DNA of 64,000 nt from Parasphingorhabdus cellanae (GTDB lineage Bacteria; Pseudomonadota; Alphaproteobacteria; Sphingomonadales; Sphingomonadaceae): assembly GCF_017498565.1 (NCBI RefSeq), contig NZ_CP071794.1:3710001-3774000 (forward strand), given 5' to 3'. This document shows, one piece after another, positions 9,107-17,686 of this stretch; position 1 is the stretch's first letter, and each line of letters begins with the position of its first letter. The notes under the pieces are model-generated. The model was not told the origin of the DNA. It saw only the letters and a list, made by a program, of their open reading frames with translations, and ran no database searches. Position numbers and translations under genes: made by a program.

Positions 9107-11269
9107 ATGACTATCGACCAAGCTGTTTTGCAAGAAGAACGCCTGTCACCATTTTTGCGAGTTACACTCCGAATATGGGTAAAGACCTATCGCTCAATCA
9201 TATCGTTGATCAGCCCGCTTTTTGATCTACTGGTTCGACTATTTGTCGCGCAGGCTATATTCCGCTCGGGCGTCGTAAAATTGTCTGATTGGGATACAGC
9301 TCTCAATCTCGCACGCTTTGAATATCCGGTGTCATGGATGGCTCCTGAAACGGCTGCTGTGGTTGGCGTAACCATAGAAATTATAGCGCCGATATTGCTG
9401 TTAGCGGGCCTGTTTACGCGTGGCGCAGCCTTGGCGATCTTGACCCTGTTGGCAATTAGTCAGATTGAATATATTCCGACCGATCTGAATCTTTGGTTGA
9501 TTGCCATATCGGGATGGTATGTTTTGCGCGGAGCAGGAGGCTTTTCCTTTGATCGCGCCGTTGCCGGCGGATTGGGCGACAGCGCTTTGCCATTTGCGCG
9601 GCCAGTCATGGGCTTGTTCCGGTTTTTGACCGATAAGGTAGCACCTGTATGGTTGCTCGCCATTCGGATATGGTTAGCAGTAACATTGCTTGCCGTGGTT
9701 GGCATCATCGGTTTGGCAGGTCCGGACGTTTTTCTGCCGGTCAAAAGCTTTGCCGATATTAATCCCGCATTGGCTGTCTGTTTGGCGGTGTTACTCATCA
9801 TCGGACTCGTTGTTCCTGTAACGGGTCTAATGCTTATACTCTCGCTCAGCACATTGGCTGTCATGGGGCTGCATCCTGATCTCACATTTTATCCGATGTT
9901 GCTCTTTGGATTGATCGCCATATTTGGTGCGGGCTATTTGTCGGTCGACCGGATGATTTCCGGCTGGCTGGAATCCAATATATTGTTCGACCGGAAATAT
10001 GAGGATGTGCCCGAGAACTGGCCGCATATTGTTGTTGTGGGCGCTGGCTTTGGCGGTCTGGCCTGCGTTGGTAAACTCAAGAACCTGCCAGTGCGTATCA
10101 CTCTAATTGACCGACATAACTATCATTTGTTTCAGCCGCTGCTCTATCAAATTGCAACGGCTGCGCTGTCGCCAGCGGATGTGGCCACTCCTATACGGGG
10201 GTTGTTCCGCAACGATGGTAACGTCCGCGTATTGCTGGGCGAAGTAAGCAGTATTGATAGCGCCAAGAAAACACTGACCTATGGCCAGAATGGCCTGGAC
10301 TACGATCATCTGGTGCTGGCTACAGGTGCATCGCACAGCTATTTCGGCAAAGATGAATGGGCGCCTTTTGCGCCTGGCTTGAAGACTATCGAGGATGGCG
10401 TTTCGGTCCGAGGTCATGTGCTGCGCGCGTTTGAGCGGGCAGAATCATCCAATGATTCGGAACGGGTTAAACGTCTGCTGACTTTTGTGATTGTCGGTGC
10501 GGGGCCGACCGGTGTTGAGCTGGCTGGTGCCATTGCCGAACTCGCGCATCATGGTCTGAAAGACGAATTTAGCCGGATTGATCCCGCGCAGGCGCAGATC
10601 ATTCTCGTGCAATCGGGTGATCGGATATTGCCAGCCTTTCCCGAAGAGTTGTCGGCTCATGCTGCGGCCTCGCTCAGCAATTTGGGCGTGGATATTCGCT
10701 TGAAATCACGCGTGACAGATATTTCAGCTGATCGGGTGAAAATTGGCGACGATATGGAGATCGCGACCGAGACCGTACTTTGGGCTGCAGGGGTGATTGC
10801 ATCTCCGGCAGGAAAATGGCTGGAAGCCGATACCGATCGGGCAGGGCGGGTCGCAGTAGACGACTATATGCGGGTTGCGGGGCACGAAAATGTCTTTGCA
10901 ATAGGTGATACAGCGGGCAGCAACGCTTGGGATGGCAATCCGGTTCCGGGACTGGCACCTGCAGCCAAGCAAGCCGGCGCATATGTTGCCAGCTACATTC
11001 AAAACCAGCTTCTCGACGACAAACAAATGGCTCCTTTCAAATATAAGCATCAAGGCAGCCTCGCGACCATCGGTCGGAAAAGCGCGGTCGCCGATTTTGG
11101 CTTTATGAAATTACACGGGGCGCTCGCCTGGTGGCTTTGGGGCGCGGTGCACGTTGGCTTCCTTTCTGGCATGCGGAACCGGATAGCGGTATTGGTGAAC
11201 TGGATATGGTCCTATTTCACACTGCAGCTCGGTATCCGGCTGATCACAGGCAAGGATAGCGGCGCTTAG
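9107..11269 (+). CDS. DoxX-like membrane domain fused to type II NADH dehydrogenase
   Basis: A 720-residue fusion. Residues 35-290 form about eight hydrophobic segments in two DoxX-like blocks. From residue 307 a complete NDH-2-type flavoprotein follows, with the FAD loop GAGFGG (312-317), the second Rossmann loop GAGPTGVELAG (about 466-476), and a late FAD motif ending in AIGDTAG. A C-terminal amphipathic/hydrophobic stretch is typical of NDH-2 membrane attachment. NDH-2 passes electrons from NADH to quinone without pumping protons. DoxX proteins include subunits of thiosulfate:quinone oxidoreductase, so the N-terminal part may be a quinone-side or anchoring module (inference). The ribosome site GAGGGGAT precedes the ATG. 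It converges with radC, 8 bp apart. Confidence 0.88.
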   Translation: MTIDQAVLQEERLSPFLRVTLRIWVKTYRSIISLISPLFDLLVRLFVAQAIFRSGVVKLSDWDTALNLARFEYPVSWMAPETAAVVGVTIEIIAPILLLAGLFTRGAALAILTLLAISQIEYIPTDLNLWLIAISGWYVLRGAGGFSFDRAVAGGLGDSALPFARPVMGLFRFLTDKVAPVWLLAIRIWLAVTLLAVVGIIGLAGPDVFLPVKSFADINPALAVCLAVLLIIGLVVPVTGLMLILSLSTLAVMGLHPDLTFYPMLLFGLIAIFGAGYLSVDRMISGWLESNILFDRKYEDVPENWPHIVVVGAGFGGLACVGKLKNLPVRITLIDRHNYHLFQPLLYQIATAALSPADVATPIRGLFRNDGNVRVLLGEVSSIDSAKKTLTYGQNGLDYDHLVLATGASHSYFGKDEWAPFAPGLKTIEDGVSVRGHVLRAFERAESSNDSERVKRLLTFVIVGAGPTGVELAGAIAELAHHGLKDEFSRIDPAQAQIILVQSGDRILPAFPEELSAHAAASLSNLGVDIRLKSRVTDISADRVKIGDDMEIATETVLWAAGVIASPAGKWLEADTDRAGRVAVDDYMRVAGHENVFAIGDTAGSNAWDGNPVPGLAPAAKQAGAYVASYIQNQLLDDKQMAPFKYKHQGSLATIGRKSAVADFGFMKLHGALAWWLWGAVHVGFLSGMRNRIAVLVNWIWSYFTLQLGIRLITGKDSGA

Positions 11270-11277
11270 AGATGTGT

Positions 11278-11982
11278 TTAAATCAAGCCTTTTGACCGGA
11301 AGGACGTGTGTCCGTCCTTGCCGATGATGATATGATCATGCACCGCGATACCCAATTTACGTCCGGCATCGCATATATCTTTGGTAATCGCGATATCCTG
11401 GCGGCTGGGCGCGCTGTCTCCACTGGGATGATTATGGACCAATATAATTGCCGCTGACCCCAGCTCCAGCGCGCGCTTGATCACTTCTCGCGTATATATA
11501 GCAGCCTGATCGATCGACCCTTCGCTGACCAACTCGTCGCGAATCAAACGGTTTTTGCTGTTGAGATGCAGCACCCGGACCCGTTCATGGACCAGATGCG
11601 CCATATCGGCACGGAGATAGTCCAGCAGAGCCTGCCAGCTGGTCAGGATTGGCTGCTCGCGGATGGGTTCAGAAATAAGCCGCAATGCAGCCGCTTGAAC
11701 AATCTTGATGGCCGCAGCGCTGGTCTCGCCCATGCCTGGGACTTTCTGAATCGATTGTCCGTCGGCAGTTAACAAAGCCGATAGACCACCAAATGTTTCG
11801 ATCAGTTCCTTTGCCAGCGGCTTGGTATCGCGGCGTGGGATGGCAATGGCCAGCAGATATTCAACCAATTCATGATCGAGCAGCGTATCGCCGCCGCCAT
11901 TGAGTAGCCGTCCGCGCAGCCTCGCGCGATGGCCTTTTCCATGATGGATTTTGGAAATTTCTGCATCATCCAATTTGGCCAT
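11278..11982 (-). CDS. radC: DNA repair protein RadC family (JAB/MPN domain)
   Basis: A 234-residue protein with an N-terminal helix-hairpin-helix-like part (QKVPGMGETSAAAI) and a C-terminal JAB/MPN metalloprotease-like domain. The metal motif HNHPSGD is intact. RadC is named for DNA repair, but its biochemical role is unsettled. The frame opens upstream with a TTG at 12009. The ATG at 11980-11982 (MAKLDD) is preferred because it is a normal start codon, though the ribosome site is weak. It diverges from the ydbH-like operon and converges on the NDH-2 gene. Confidence 0.9.
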   Translation of the reverse strand: MAKLDDAEISKIHHGKGHRARLRGRLLNGGGDTLLDHELVEYLLAIAIPRRDTKPLAKELIETFGGLSALLTADGQSIQKVPGMGETSAAAIKIVQAAALRLISEPIREQPILTSWQALLDYLRADMAHLVHERVRVLHLNSKNRLIRDELVSEGSIDQAAIYTREVIKRALELGSAAIILVHNHPSGDSAPSRQDIAITKDICDAGRKLGIAVHDHIIIGKDGHTSFRSKGLI

Positions 11983-12078
11983 AACGAAACATAGCCAGTT
12001 TGCGCGCAAATGGGATAAGAAAGCCGATTTTTAGTATTAATTGGCCGAATATGTCCAATCGTGAATAAATATCATAAA

Positions 12079-12090
12079 AACTGTACAGTT
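12079..12090. promoter_or_regulatory. 12-bp perfect palindrome in the radC/ydbH divergent spacer
   Basis: AACTGTACAGTT is a perfect palindrome in the roughly 160-bp spacer between the divergent radC and ydbH-like starts. Its size and place fit a dimeric repressor site. It does not match the GTTC/GAAC-type SOS box of alphaproteobacteria, so the regulator is unknown. Confidence 0.35.
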
Positions 12091-12140
12091 GCTCCACTTG
12101 TACATTGCAACTTAAGCTAGACTTCTGCATTTCAGCTGGG

Positions 12141-15100
12141 ATGGAGGAAGAAATTGAACCAGGCCCTTTGGGCAGCCGATTGCGGCCAAGGCTATTCGTC
12201 TATCTGATCCTCTTTCTATTGCTTGTTGGTTTCATTGTGCTGTGGTTCAGTCGGATTACCATTGCTGACAATTTTGTTCGTGGCGAGTTGGATAAACGGG
12301 GCGTGGAAGCCAGTTACGAAATTGAAGATATCGGTTTTCGCAAACAGACCATTCGCAATCTGGTGATTGGCGATCCCGACAAGCCTGACCTGACCGCTGA
12401 TCTGGTTGAAATCGGCAACAGCCTGGGCACTGACGGCGCTGGCATAAACTGGGTGAGAGCCACTGGGGTCAAGGCCTTTGGTCGCTTGCGCGATGGCAAG
12501 CTATCCTTTGGGGCGCTCGATAAGTTTTCTGACCCAGAGGATGATAGCCCTTTGGCGCTACCCGATATTTCGCTGACGCTTGAAAAGGCCCAACTGCGGA
12601 TCGACAGCGACTACGGTCCGATTGGGCTGGCGCTGAACGGAGCCGGCAATTTGCATAATGGCTTTGAAGGCGAACTTGCTGCTTTGAGCGAAGAGCTCGA
12701 ATTGGGCGGCTGCGCAATTTCGAAGCTCAGCTACTTTGGTGAAATCGCGATTAGCGAGCGCAAGCCCCGCTTGGATGGTCCATTGCGGTTGCCAACCGTC
12801 CAATGTCCGGAATTGGATGTTTCTGCACAAGATGTCGGTGTTCAGCTGGCTTTGGAGTTGGGACAGGATTTTACGAGCTGGACTGGCGATGCGGGGATAT
12901 CAAGCGGACCTGCAGTTTTTTCAGATTACAGTGCCAAAGCAGTTAAATCGACTATTTCCTTTACCGGTGACCTGGATCGCAGCAGCGGGAATATCGACCT
13001 CACGACAAATGACGTGACATCACCATATGGCCGCGCCGAAATTGGACGAGTCAGCGGACCATTTCAAATCGGCTATGGCGATGATCCTATGACAGCACGG
13101 TTTGAAGGCACTCCTGAAATCCGGTCTGCAAAAATATCTAATGGCCTGATGAAGCAAACCGCTGGTTGGGCAGCATCAACTGACGAAACACCAATAGGAC
13201 CAATTGCCAAAAAACTTGCCAATGCGATCCGGAATGCTGGCAACTCGCTCAATCTCACTGGTGATGTGAAGTTTGAGATGGAGGCAGATGGAACCAAGTT
13301 GGCGATCAACGCATTAAACGCAACATCGCGGTCCGGTGGAGAGATGATGCTGGATGACGCCATTTTACTAACCTTTATCGGCGATGATGTGAAGATGCTG
13401 GCAGAAGGCGACCTTCTTTTGAATGGTGGCGGCTTTCCGGATGCACAAATCGACCTAAATGATGGCAGTCTGGTAAACGGTTTTTCCGGCAGCCTGCAAA
13501 TGGCTGCTTATCAAGCGGGCACAGCAAAGCTTAATATCCCTAACCTTGATTTTTCGCCCTCCAGTGGCGGCGGCACTAATATCGATGGCCGTATCATGCT
13601 GTCGGGGCCGTTCGCCGATGGGCAAGTCACCGGGCTGCAAATTCCAATCAAAGGTGTGATTGGCGGACGTGGTGGATTTTCCCTTTATCGTGAATGTGTC
13701 GACCTGCAATTTGCCAGCTTGCGAACAGCTGCTTTTGTCGCTGGTCCGACGCGGACAAGATTATGTCCGGCCGGGAATGCAGGCATCGTCTCAAATAGTG
13801 GTAGCGGAGTGAATATCGCAGCCAATGCTCCGTCATTTGACCTTAACGGTGCAGTTGGCGGCACACCGCTTGCCCTGTCCAGCGGTGCACTCGGTTTTTC
13901 AATGAGCAAAGGCATGACCGCTGAAAATGTCTCTGTTCGCATGGGTACACCGGACAGCATGACAAAGTTCGATATGGCCTTGGTAAGTGCTGCATTTGGC
14001 CGCGTCGTTACCGGCAAAATCAAGGGTGGTGAGGGGCAGATAGCGAATGTTCCGTTATTGTTTGACGATGTAGATGGAGATTGGCGTTTCGTTGACGGGG
14101 CCTTTTTGGCAGATGCACAGCTTCGGGTGCGCGACGCCAAACAAGTAGAGCGCTATCGGCCATTGATCAGCAACAATGTACAGTTGAAATTTGCCGACGG
14201 GGAAATTACCGCAGATGGTCTTTTGCGAGAGCCGACGACCCAGCGCGCAGTCGCAACTGTCAGCATGAACCATAGGCTTGACAACACTACAGGAGAGGCA
14301 ATTATCGATGTCTCAGGGCTGACTTTTGATGATCAGCTTCAACCCGAAATGCTCACGCCATTGACGCTTGGTGTCATCGCAAATGTCAATGGCGCGGTGA
14401 CCGGTACCGGAAGAATTAACTGGGACGCGCAAAAAGACGGCGTTCAGAGTACGGGCGTTTTTCGCACCGATTCTATTAATCTTGCAGCAGCATTTGGACC
14501 AGTCACCGGTCTTGCGGGGGAAATCAGGTTTTCGGACTTGCTCAGTCTGGAGACAGCACCGGGCCAACAGGTTCGAATGGCCGAGGTCAATCCTGGTGTA
14601 GCGGCTTTTAATGGCGAGCTTTTCTATCGTTTGCTGCCGGACTATAAAATGCAGGTTGAGGGAGGCCAATGGCCGTTCGCCGGCGGGATGCTGTATCTGG
14701 AACCCACGATCCTTGACCTTGGAGAGGATGCGGAGAGAAGGCTAGAATTTACAGTTGTGGGTGTCGATGCAGCGCAGTTTCTGACTCAATTTGATTTTGA
14801 AAATCTGACCGCCACAGGCGTTTTTGACGGGAAATTGCCGATGATCTTCGATCAGGATGGTGGTCGGATCGCCGGTGGTTATTTGGTCGCACGAAAAGGC
14901 GGTGGTTCGCTCGCCTATATTGGTGAGTTGACCTATGAAGATATGGGCACTTTTGCAAATTTTGCCTTTAACGCTCTGAAATCGTTAAAATACCAGCAAT
15001 TGACGATCGGCATGGATGGCGCAATTGACGGCGAAATTATCACCGAAGTAAAGTTTGCCGGGCTCCAACAGGGAGATGATGCGAGTAAGAACTTCATTAC

Positions 15101-15326
15101 CAAGCAACTGGCCAAAATTCCGCTGGAATTTAATGTGCGGATCCAGGCACCCTTCATGCAGCTAATGAGCAGTGCAAAGGCTTTTTACGAGCCAGAAATA
15201 TTAGTCGGTCAAAATTTACCGGCTTTGCTCAGGGCGCAGGAAGAGCGGGCTGCGGAGGCCGCCAAAGCATTGGAAAACAATTCTGAATCAACTGTTCAGC
15301 CACGGGAAAGCGACAATGAACCATAA
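12141..15326 (+). CDS. YdbH-like AsmA-family intermembrane protein
   Basis: A 1061-residue protein with a single N-terminal membrane helix (about residues 20-37), then a very long region rich in short beta strands and no catalytic motif. The C-terminal part is typical of YdbH. YdbH, TamB and YhdP are AsmA-like bridges that carry phospholipid between the inner and outer membranes. YdbH works with the lipoprotein YnbE, whose gene follows here, overlapping by 11 bp. The identification rests mainly on this gene order (ydbH-ynbE-ydbL) and on overall protein shape. The ATG at 12141 was chosen; the frame extends upstream to a TTG at 12105 without a ribosome site. Confidence 0.8.
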   Translation: MEEEIEPGPLGSRLRPRLFVYLILFLLLVGFIVLWFSRITIADNFVRGELDKRGVEASYEIEDIGFRKQTIRNLVIGDPDKPDLTADLVEIGNSLGTDGAGINWVRATGVKAFGRLRDGKLSFGALDKFSDPEDDSPLALPDISLTLEKAQLRIDSDYGPIGLALNGAGNLHNGFEGELAALSEELELGGCAISKLSYFGEIAISERKPRLDGPLRLPTVQCPELDVSAQDVGVQLALELGQDFTSWTGDAGISSGPAVFSDYSAKAVKSTISFTGDLDRSSGNIDLTTNDVTSPYGRAEIGRVSGPFQIGYGDDPMTARFEGTPEIRSAKISNGLMKQTAGWAASTDETPIGPIAKKLANAIRNAGNSLNLTGDVKFEMEADGTKLAINALNATSRSGGEMMLDDAILLTFIGDDVKMLAEGDLLLNGGGFPDAQIDLNDGSLVNGFSGSLQMAAYQAGTAKLNIPNLDFSPSSGGGTNIDGRIMLSGPFADGQVTGLQIPIKGVIGGRGGFSLYRECVDLQFASLRTAAFVAGPTRTRLCPAGNAGIVSNSGSGVNIAANAPSFDLNGAVGGTPLALSSGALGFSMSKGMTAENVSVRMGTPDSMTKFDMALVSAAFGRVVTGKIKGGEGQIANVPLLFDDVDGDWRFVDGAFLADAQLRVRDAKQVERYRPLISNNVQLKFADGEITADGLLREPTTQRAVATVSMNHRLDNTTGEAIIDVSGLTFDDQLQPEMLTPLTLGVIANVNGAVTGTGRINWDAQKDGVQSTGVFRTDSINLAAAFGPVTGLAGEIRFSDLLSLETAPGQQVRMAEVNPGVAAFNGELFYRLLPDYKMQVEGGQWPFAGGMLYLEPTILDLGEDAERRLEFTVVGVDAAQFLTQFDFENLTATGVFDGKLPMIFDQDGGRIAGGYLVARKGGGSLAYIGELTYEDMGTFANFAFNALKSLKYQQLTIGMDGAIDGEIITEVKFAGLQQGDDASKNFITKQLAKIPLEFNVRIQAPFMQLMSSAKAFYEPEILVGQNLPALLRAQEERAAEAAKALENNSESTVQPRESDNEP

Positions 15327-15570
15327 GATAAGTCAATTGACGGATGCATCTGGAAATGCGATTCGTTCAATTATGAAGAGTAGGAAGACATCTGGCCTGA
15401 TATCGGGTGTCACCTTGGGGCTAAGTGCCGTTCTGGCAGGATGTGTGCAGGTTTCTGCGCCCGACAAACCCATCGTGATCAACTTGAATATCAACATAAA
15501 ACAGGAAGTCGTCTATCGGCTGGATGGCGACGCAAAAGATTTGATTAACAGTGAAGCGGAGATTTTCTGA
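15316..15570 (+). CDS. YnbE-like small outer-membrane lipoprotein
   Basis: The protein carries a signal sequence ending in the lipobox LAGC, then about 40 residues rich in alternating hydrophobic positions (PIVINLNINIK). That is the YnbE pattern, in which a beta strand extends the YdbH bridge. The ATG at 15316 has a good GGGAAAG ribosome site but puts 19 residues before the signal peptide. The ATG at 15373 would give a cleaner signal peptide and the usual length of about 60 residues, but it lacks a ribosome site. The gene overlaps ydbH by 11 bp, and its stop overlaps the ydbL start by one base. Confidence 0.8.
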   Translation: MNHKISQLTDASGNAIRSIMKSRKTSGLISGVTLGLSAVLAGCVQVSAPDKPIVINLNINIKQEVVYRLDGDAKDLINSEAEIF

Positions 15571-15965
15571 TGTTTGAGTTTATACGGAAAAATAGAGCAG
15601 TTGCCGTTGTTGGCGGATTGGCTTTGACCGCAATAGTTGCGACGCCGGTAATGGCACAGCGCGATCCCGCCTATGCTGCAGCGCGTTCTTCTGGCGTGAT
15701 TGGTGAGAAGCCCGATGGATATCTGGGTTATGTGACATCGCCATCAGCGTCTGTTAAAGCCATGGTCGAGGATTTGAATATTAAGCGTAAGGCGGCTTAC
15801 ACCCGGAAGGCGCAGGAAACAAATTCCACAGTGGAGCAATTTGCATTTACTTCTGGGTGCAATTTAATCATGCGCACGGATGCTGGCGAGAAATACCAGG
15901 CTCCGGACGGCAGCTGGCAGACCAGAACATCGGCAGCTCCCACGCGGGATTCGCGTTGCCCTTAA
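15570..15965 (+). CDS. YdbL-like periplasmic protein (DUF1318)
   Basis: A 131-residue protein with a signal peptide (cleavage expected after VMAQ, near residue 30). A conserved AAR..G.IGEKPDGYLGY segment and a helix rich in charged residues (VKAMVEDLNIKRKAAY) follow, as in YdbL/DUF1318. In E. coli YdbL acts in the periplasm with YdbH and YnbE. Here it is the third gene of the same operon, which supports the assignment. It has two cysteines near the C-terminus that could pair. The operon ends in a strong intrinsic terminator 28 bp downstream. Confidence 0.8.
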   Translation: MFEFIRKNRAVAVVGGLALTAIVATPVMAQRDPAYAAARSSGVIGEKPDGYLGYVTSPSASVKAMVEDLNIKRKAAYTRKAQETNSTVEQFAFTSGCNLIMRTDAGEKYQAPDGSWQTRTSAAPTRDSRCP

Positions 15966-15993
15966 GTTCAATTGAACACAATATTTTTACATC

Positions 15994-16026
15994 AAGCGCG
16001 CCAGCAATTTTGGCGCGCTTTTTTTT
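15994..16026 (+). terminator. Rho-independent terminator of the ydbH-ynbE-ydbL operon
   Basis: A perfect 9-bp stem (AAGCGCGCC at 15994-16002 with GGCGCGCTT at 16012-16020) closes a 9-base loop and runs directly into a series of T residues. This is the clearest intrinsic terminator in the window. Confidence 0.9.
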
Positions 16027-16076
16027 GATTTAAATTCCTGAATTTTTATCGAAATTTCTGCAGTGCAGCATCGCTG

Positions 16077-16105
16077 TTGACTTGGCGCACCCGCTTTTCT
16101 AAACG
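16077..16105 (+). promoter_or_regulatory. candidate promoter of the F0 ATP synthase operon
   Basis: TTGACT (16077-16082) and TAAACG (16100-16105) are separated by 17 bp, about 100 bp before atpI and just after the preceding terminator. The -35 is good and the -10 is weak. This is the only promoter-like pair I noticed in the spacer. Confidence 0.35.
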
Positions 16106-16202
16106 GGCGCGGTTAGCGGGGCTACTCGCTGTCGTGAGTAGAACCAAGTTAATCGGCTTTGTCGCTGATTTTCAACAGTTTTTCACAGAATCACGACAGA
16201 GA

Positions 16203-16517
16203 ATGGACCCGGTAAGTCTGATGGACGATGATGCTAAGATAGACGCGTTAAAAAAGCGGATCGATCAAGCGACGTCGGAAGAAGCCGTTAGATCAGGCAA
16301 AACCCAAAAAGGGGTCGATGATAATTATCGGCTCGGAAACCGGGTTTTGGCGGATTTGATTGCGGGTATTGGTGGCGGTGCATTGGTCGGCTGGGTGCTG
16401 GACCATTTTATCGGAACCTCGCCTTGGCTTCTTTTGGTATTCCTGTTTCTAGGGATCATCGTGGCGTTCAGAAATATTATTAAACTCTCAAATGAGAGCG
16501 CAAAAAAGCACAAGTGA
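16203..16517 (+). CDS. atpI: ATP synthase assembly protein AtpI family
   Basis: The protein is about 104 residues. It has a charged N-terminal part with a helical KIDALKKRIDQA segment, then two membrane helices (GGALVGWVLDHF and WLLLVFLFLGIIVAF). This is the AtpI/AtpZ pattern, linked to assembly of the c-ring. It heads the F0 operon as usual. The frame runs back to a TTG at 16077, but the ATG at 16203 (or the one at 16221) fits the family better. Neither has a strong ribosome site. Confidence 0.85.
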   Translation: MDPVSLMDDDAKIDALKKRIDQATSEEAVRSGKTQKGVDDNYRLGNRVLADLIAGIGGGALVGWVLDHFIGTSPWLLLVFLFLGIIVAFRNIIKLSNESAKKHK

Positions 16518-16552
16518 TTTTGCGTACCATTTGAAAAACAGGGGTCCCTTGC

Positions 16553-17335
16553 GTGGCGACTGAAGAAGGTAAAATCGATCCAATGTACCAGTTCGAGGTA
16601 CAGACGATTTTTGAGGGCTTTTCGTTGGGCGGTCAACAGATCGCTTTAACCAATAGCGCCGTATGGATGATGTTTTCCGTAGCCGCTTTATGGGCTTTTA
16701 TGCTTGGCGGTATGAAGCGCGAGCTCGTGCCGGGGCGCTGGCAAATGATGGTCGAGGGCTTTACCGGCTTTATCGACAATATGATGGATGCGAATATCGG
16801 TCCGGCTGGCCGGAAATATGCGCCTTATGTATTTTCGCTCTTTATGTTCATATTATTTTCCAACGTTTTGGGCCTGCTGCCGGTAGGCGTGCTGGGTCTG
16901 CATCCCTTTACAGTGACCAGTCATTTGACGGTGACCGGTGTATTGGCAATTATCAGCTTCTCGATTGTTTTGATCGTTGGTTTTGCCAAGCATAAGCTTC
17001 ACTTTTTCTCACTATTCGTTCCGCATGGCACGCCACTCCCAATGATTCCGTTTATTTTCATTGTTGAGCTATTGTCCTTCCTGGTTCGTCCTTTCAGCCT
17101 TGCACTGCGTTTGTTTGTAGCCATGACTGCGGGCCACATATTGCTGAAGGTTTTGGCGGGCTTTGTCATCAACAGTTCCAACGCAGGCGCCGGTTATGGC
17201 GTGCTCGTCGGTATCCCAAGTTTTGCGCTAATGATTGGTATTAGTGCTCTCGAATTGCTGGTGGCGGTTGTGCAGGCCTATGTGTTTGCGTTGCTGACAT
17301 CGCTTTACATAAATGATGCAGAAAACCTGCATTGA
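16553..17335 (+). CDS. atpB: F0F1 ATP synthase subunit a
   Basis: Subunit a forms the proton half-channels beside the c-ring. The protein is 260 residues with at least five membrane helices. The essential arginine lies in the fourth helix region (SLALRLFVAMTAGH), followed by the conserved last helix (ISALELLVAVVQAYVFALL). The start is GTG at 16553, supported by an AGGGG ribosome site. It gives the usual alphaproteobacterial opening with KIDPMYQF. It lies 35 bp after atpI and 52 bp before atpE. Confidence 0.95.
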   Translation: MATEEGKIDPMYQFEVQTIFEGFSLGGQQIALTNSAVWMMFSVAALWAFMLGGMKRELVPGRWQMMVEGFTGFIDNMMDANIGPAGRKYAPYVFSLFMFILFSNVLGLLPVGVLGLHPFTVTSHLTVTGVLAIISFSIVLIVGFAKHKLHFFSLFVPHGTPLPMIPFIFIVELLSFLVRPFSLALRLFVAMTAGHILLKVLAGFVINSSNAGAGYGVLVGIPSFALMIGISALELLVAVVQAYVFALLTSLYINDAENLH

Positions 17336-17387
17336 TTTGAAACAAGACTTTATTTCCAAACGATATTTTTGAACAGGAGTTATTATC

Positions 17388-17615
17388 ATGGACGCAGAAG
17401 CAGCAAAATTATTGGGCGCAGGTCTGGCAGCAATTGGTGCCGGTGTAGCCGCCGTAGGTGTGGGTAACGTATTCGGAAGCTTCCTGGAAAGCGCATTGCG
17501 CAATCCATCAGCTGCTGACGGCCAACAGGGCCGTTTGTTCATCGGCTTTGCCGCTGCCGAGCTTTTGGGTCTGCTGGCATTTGTTGTCGCAATGATCCTG
17601 ATTTTCGTTGCCTAA
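17388..17615 (+). CDS. atpE: F0F1 ATP synthase subunit c
   Basis: Subunit c forms the rotating proton ring. The 75-residue hairpin has a glycine-rich first helix (GAGLAAIGAGVAAVGVG) and a second helix carrying the proton-binding glutamate (AAELLGLLAFVVA). The connecting loop contains the expected polar RNP region (LRNPSAADGQQ). A strong CAGGAG ribosome site precedes the ATG, fitting its high stoichiometry. A large hairpin follows the stop. Confidence 0.96.
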   Translation: MDAEAAKLLGAGLAAIGAGVAAVGVGNVFGSFLESALRNPSAADGQQGRLFIGFAAAELLGLLAFVVAMILIFVA

Positions 17616-17623
17616 TAATGATG

Positions 17624-17664
17624 TGAAACGAGCGGGGCGGCATTTGAACCGCTCCGCTGTTTCA
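17624..17664 (+). other. long mRNA hairpin between atpE and the b' gene
   Basis: TGAAAC..AGCGGGGCGG (17624-17640) pairs with CCGCTCCGCTGTTTCA (17649-17664) across an 8-base loop. There is one bulged base and one mismatch, giving a stem of about 15 pairs. No T tract follows, so it is probably not a full terminator. A stem here could protect the atpE message or reduce read-through to the b subunits, which would suit the excess of subunit c needed (inference). Confidence 0.6.
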
Positions 17665-17686
17665 AAATATTGGAGCCTCTGGTTCA

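Noticed and set aside
12079-12090. AACTGTACAGTT as a LexA/SOS box near radC
   Set aside because: Alphaproteobacterial LexA sites are spaced GTTC or GAAC direct repeats. This palindrome does not have that form.
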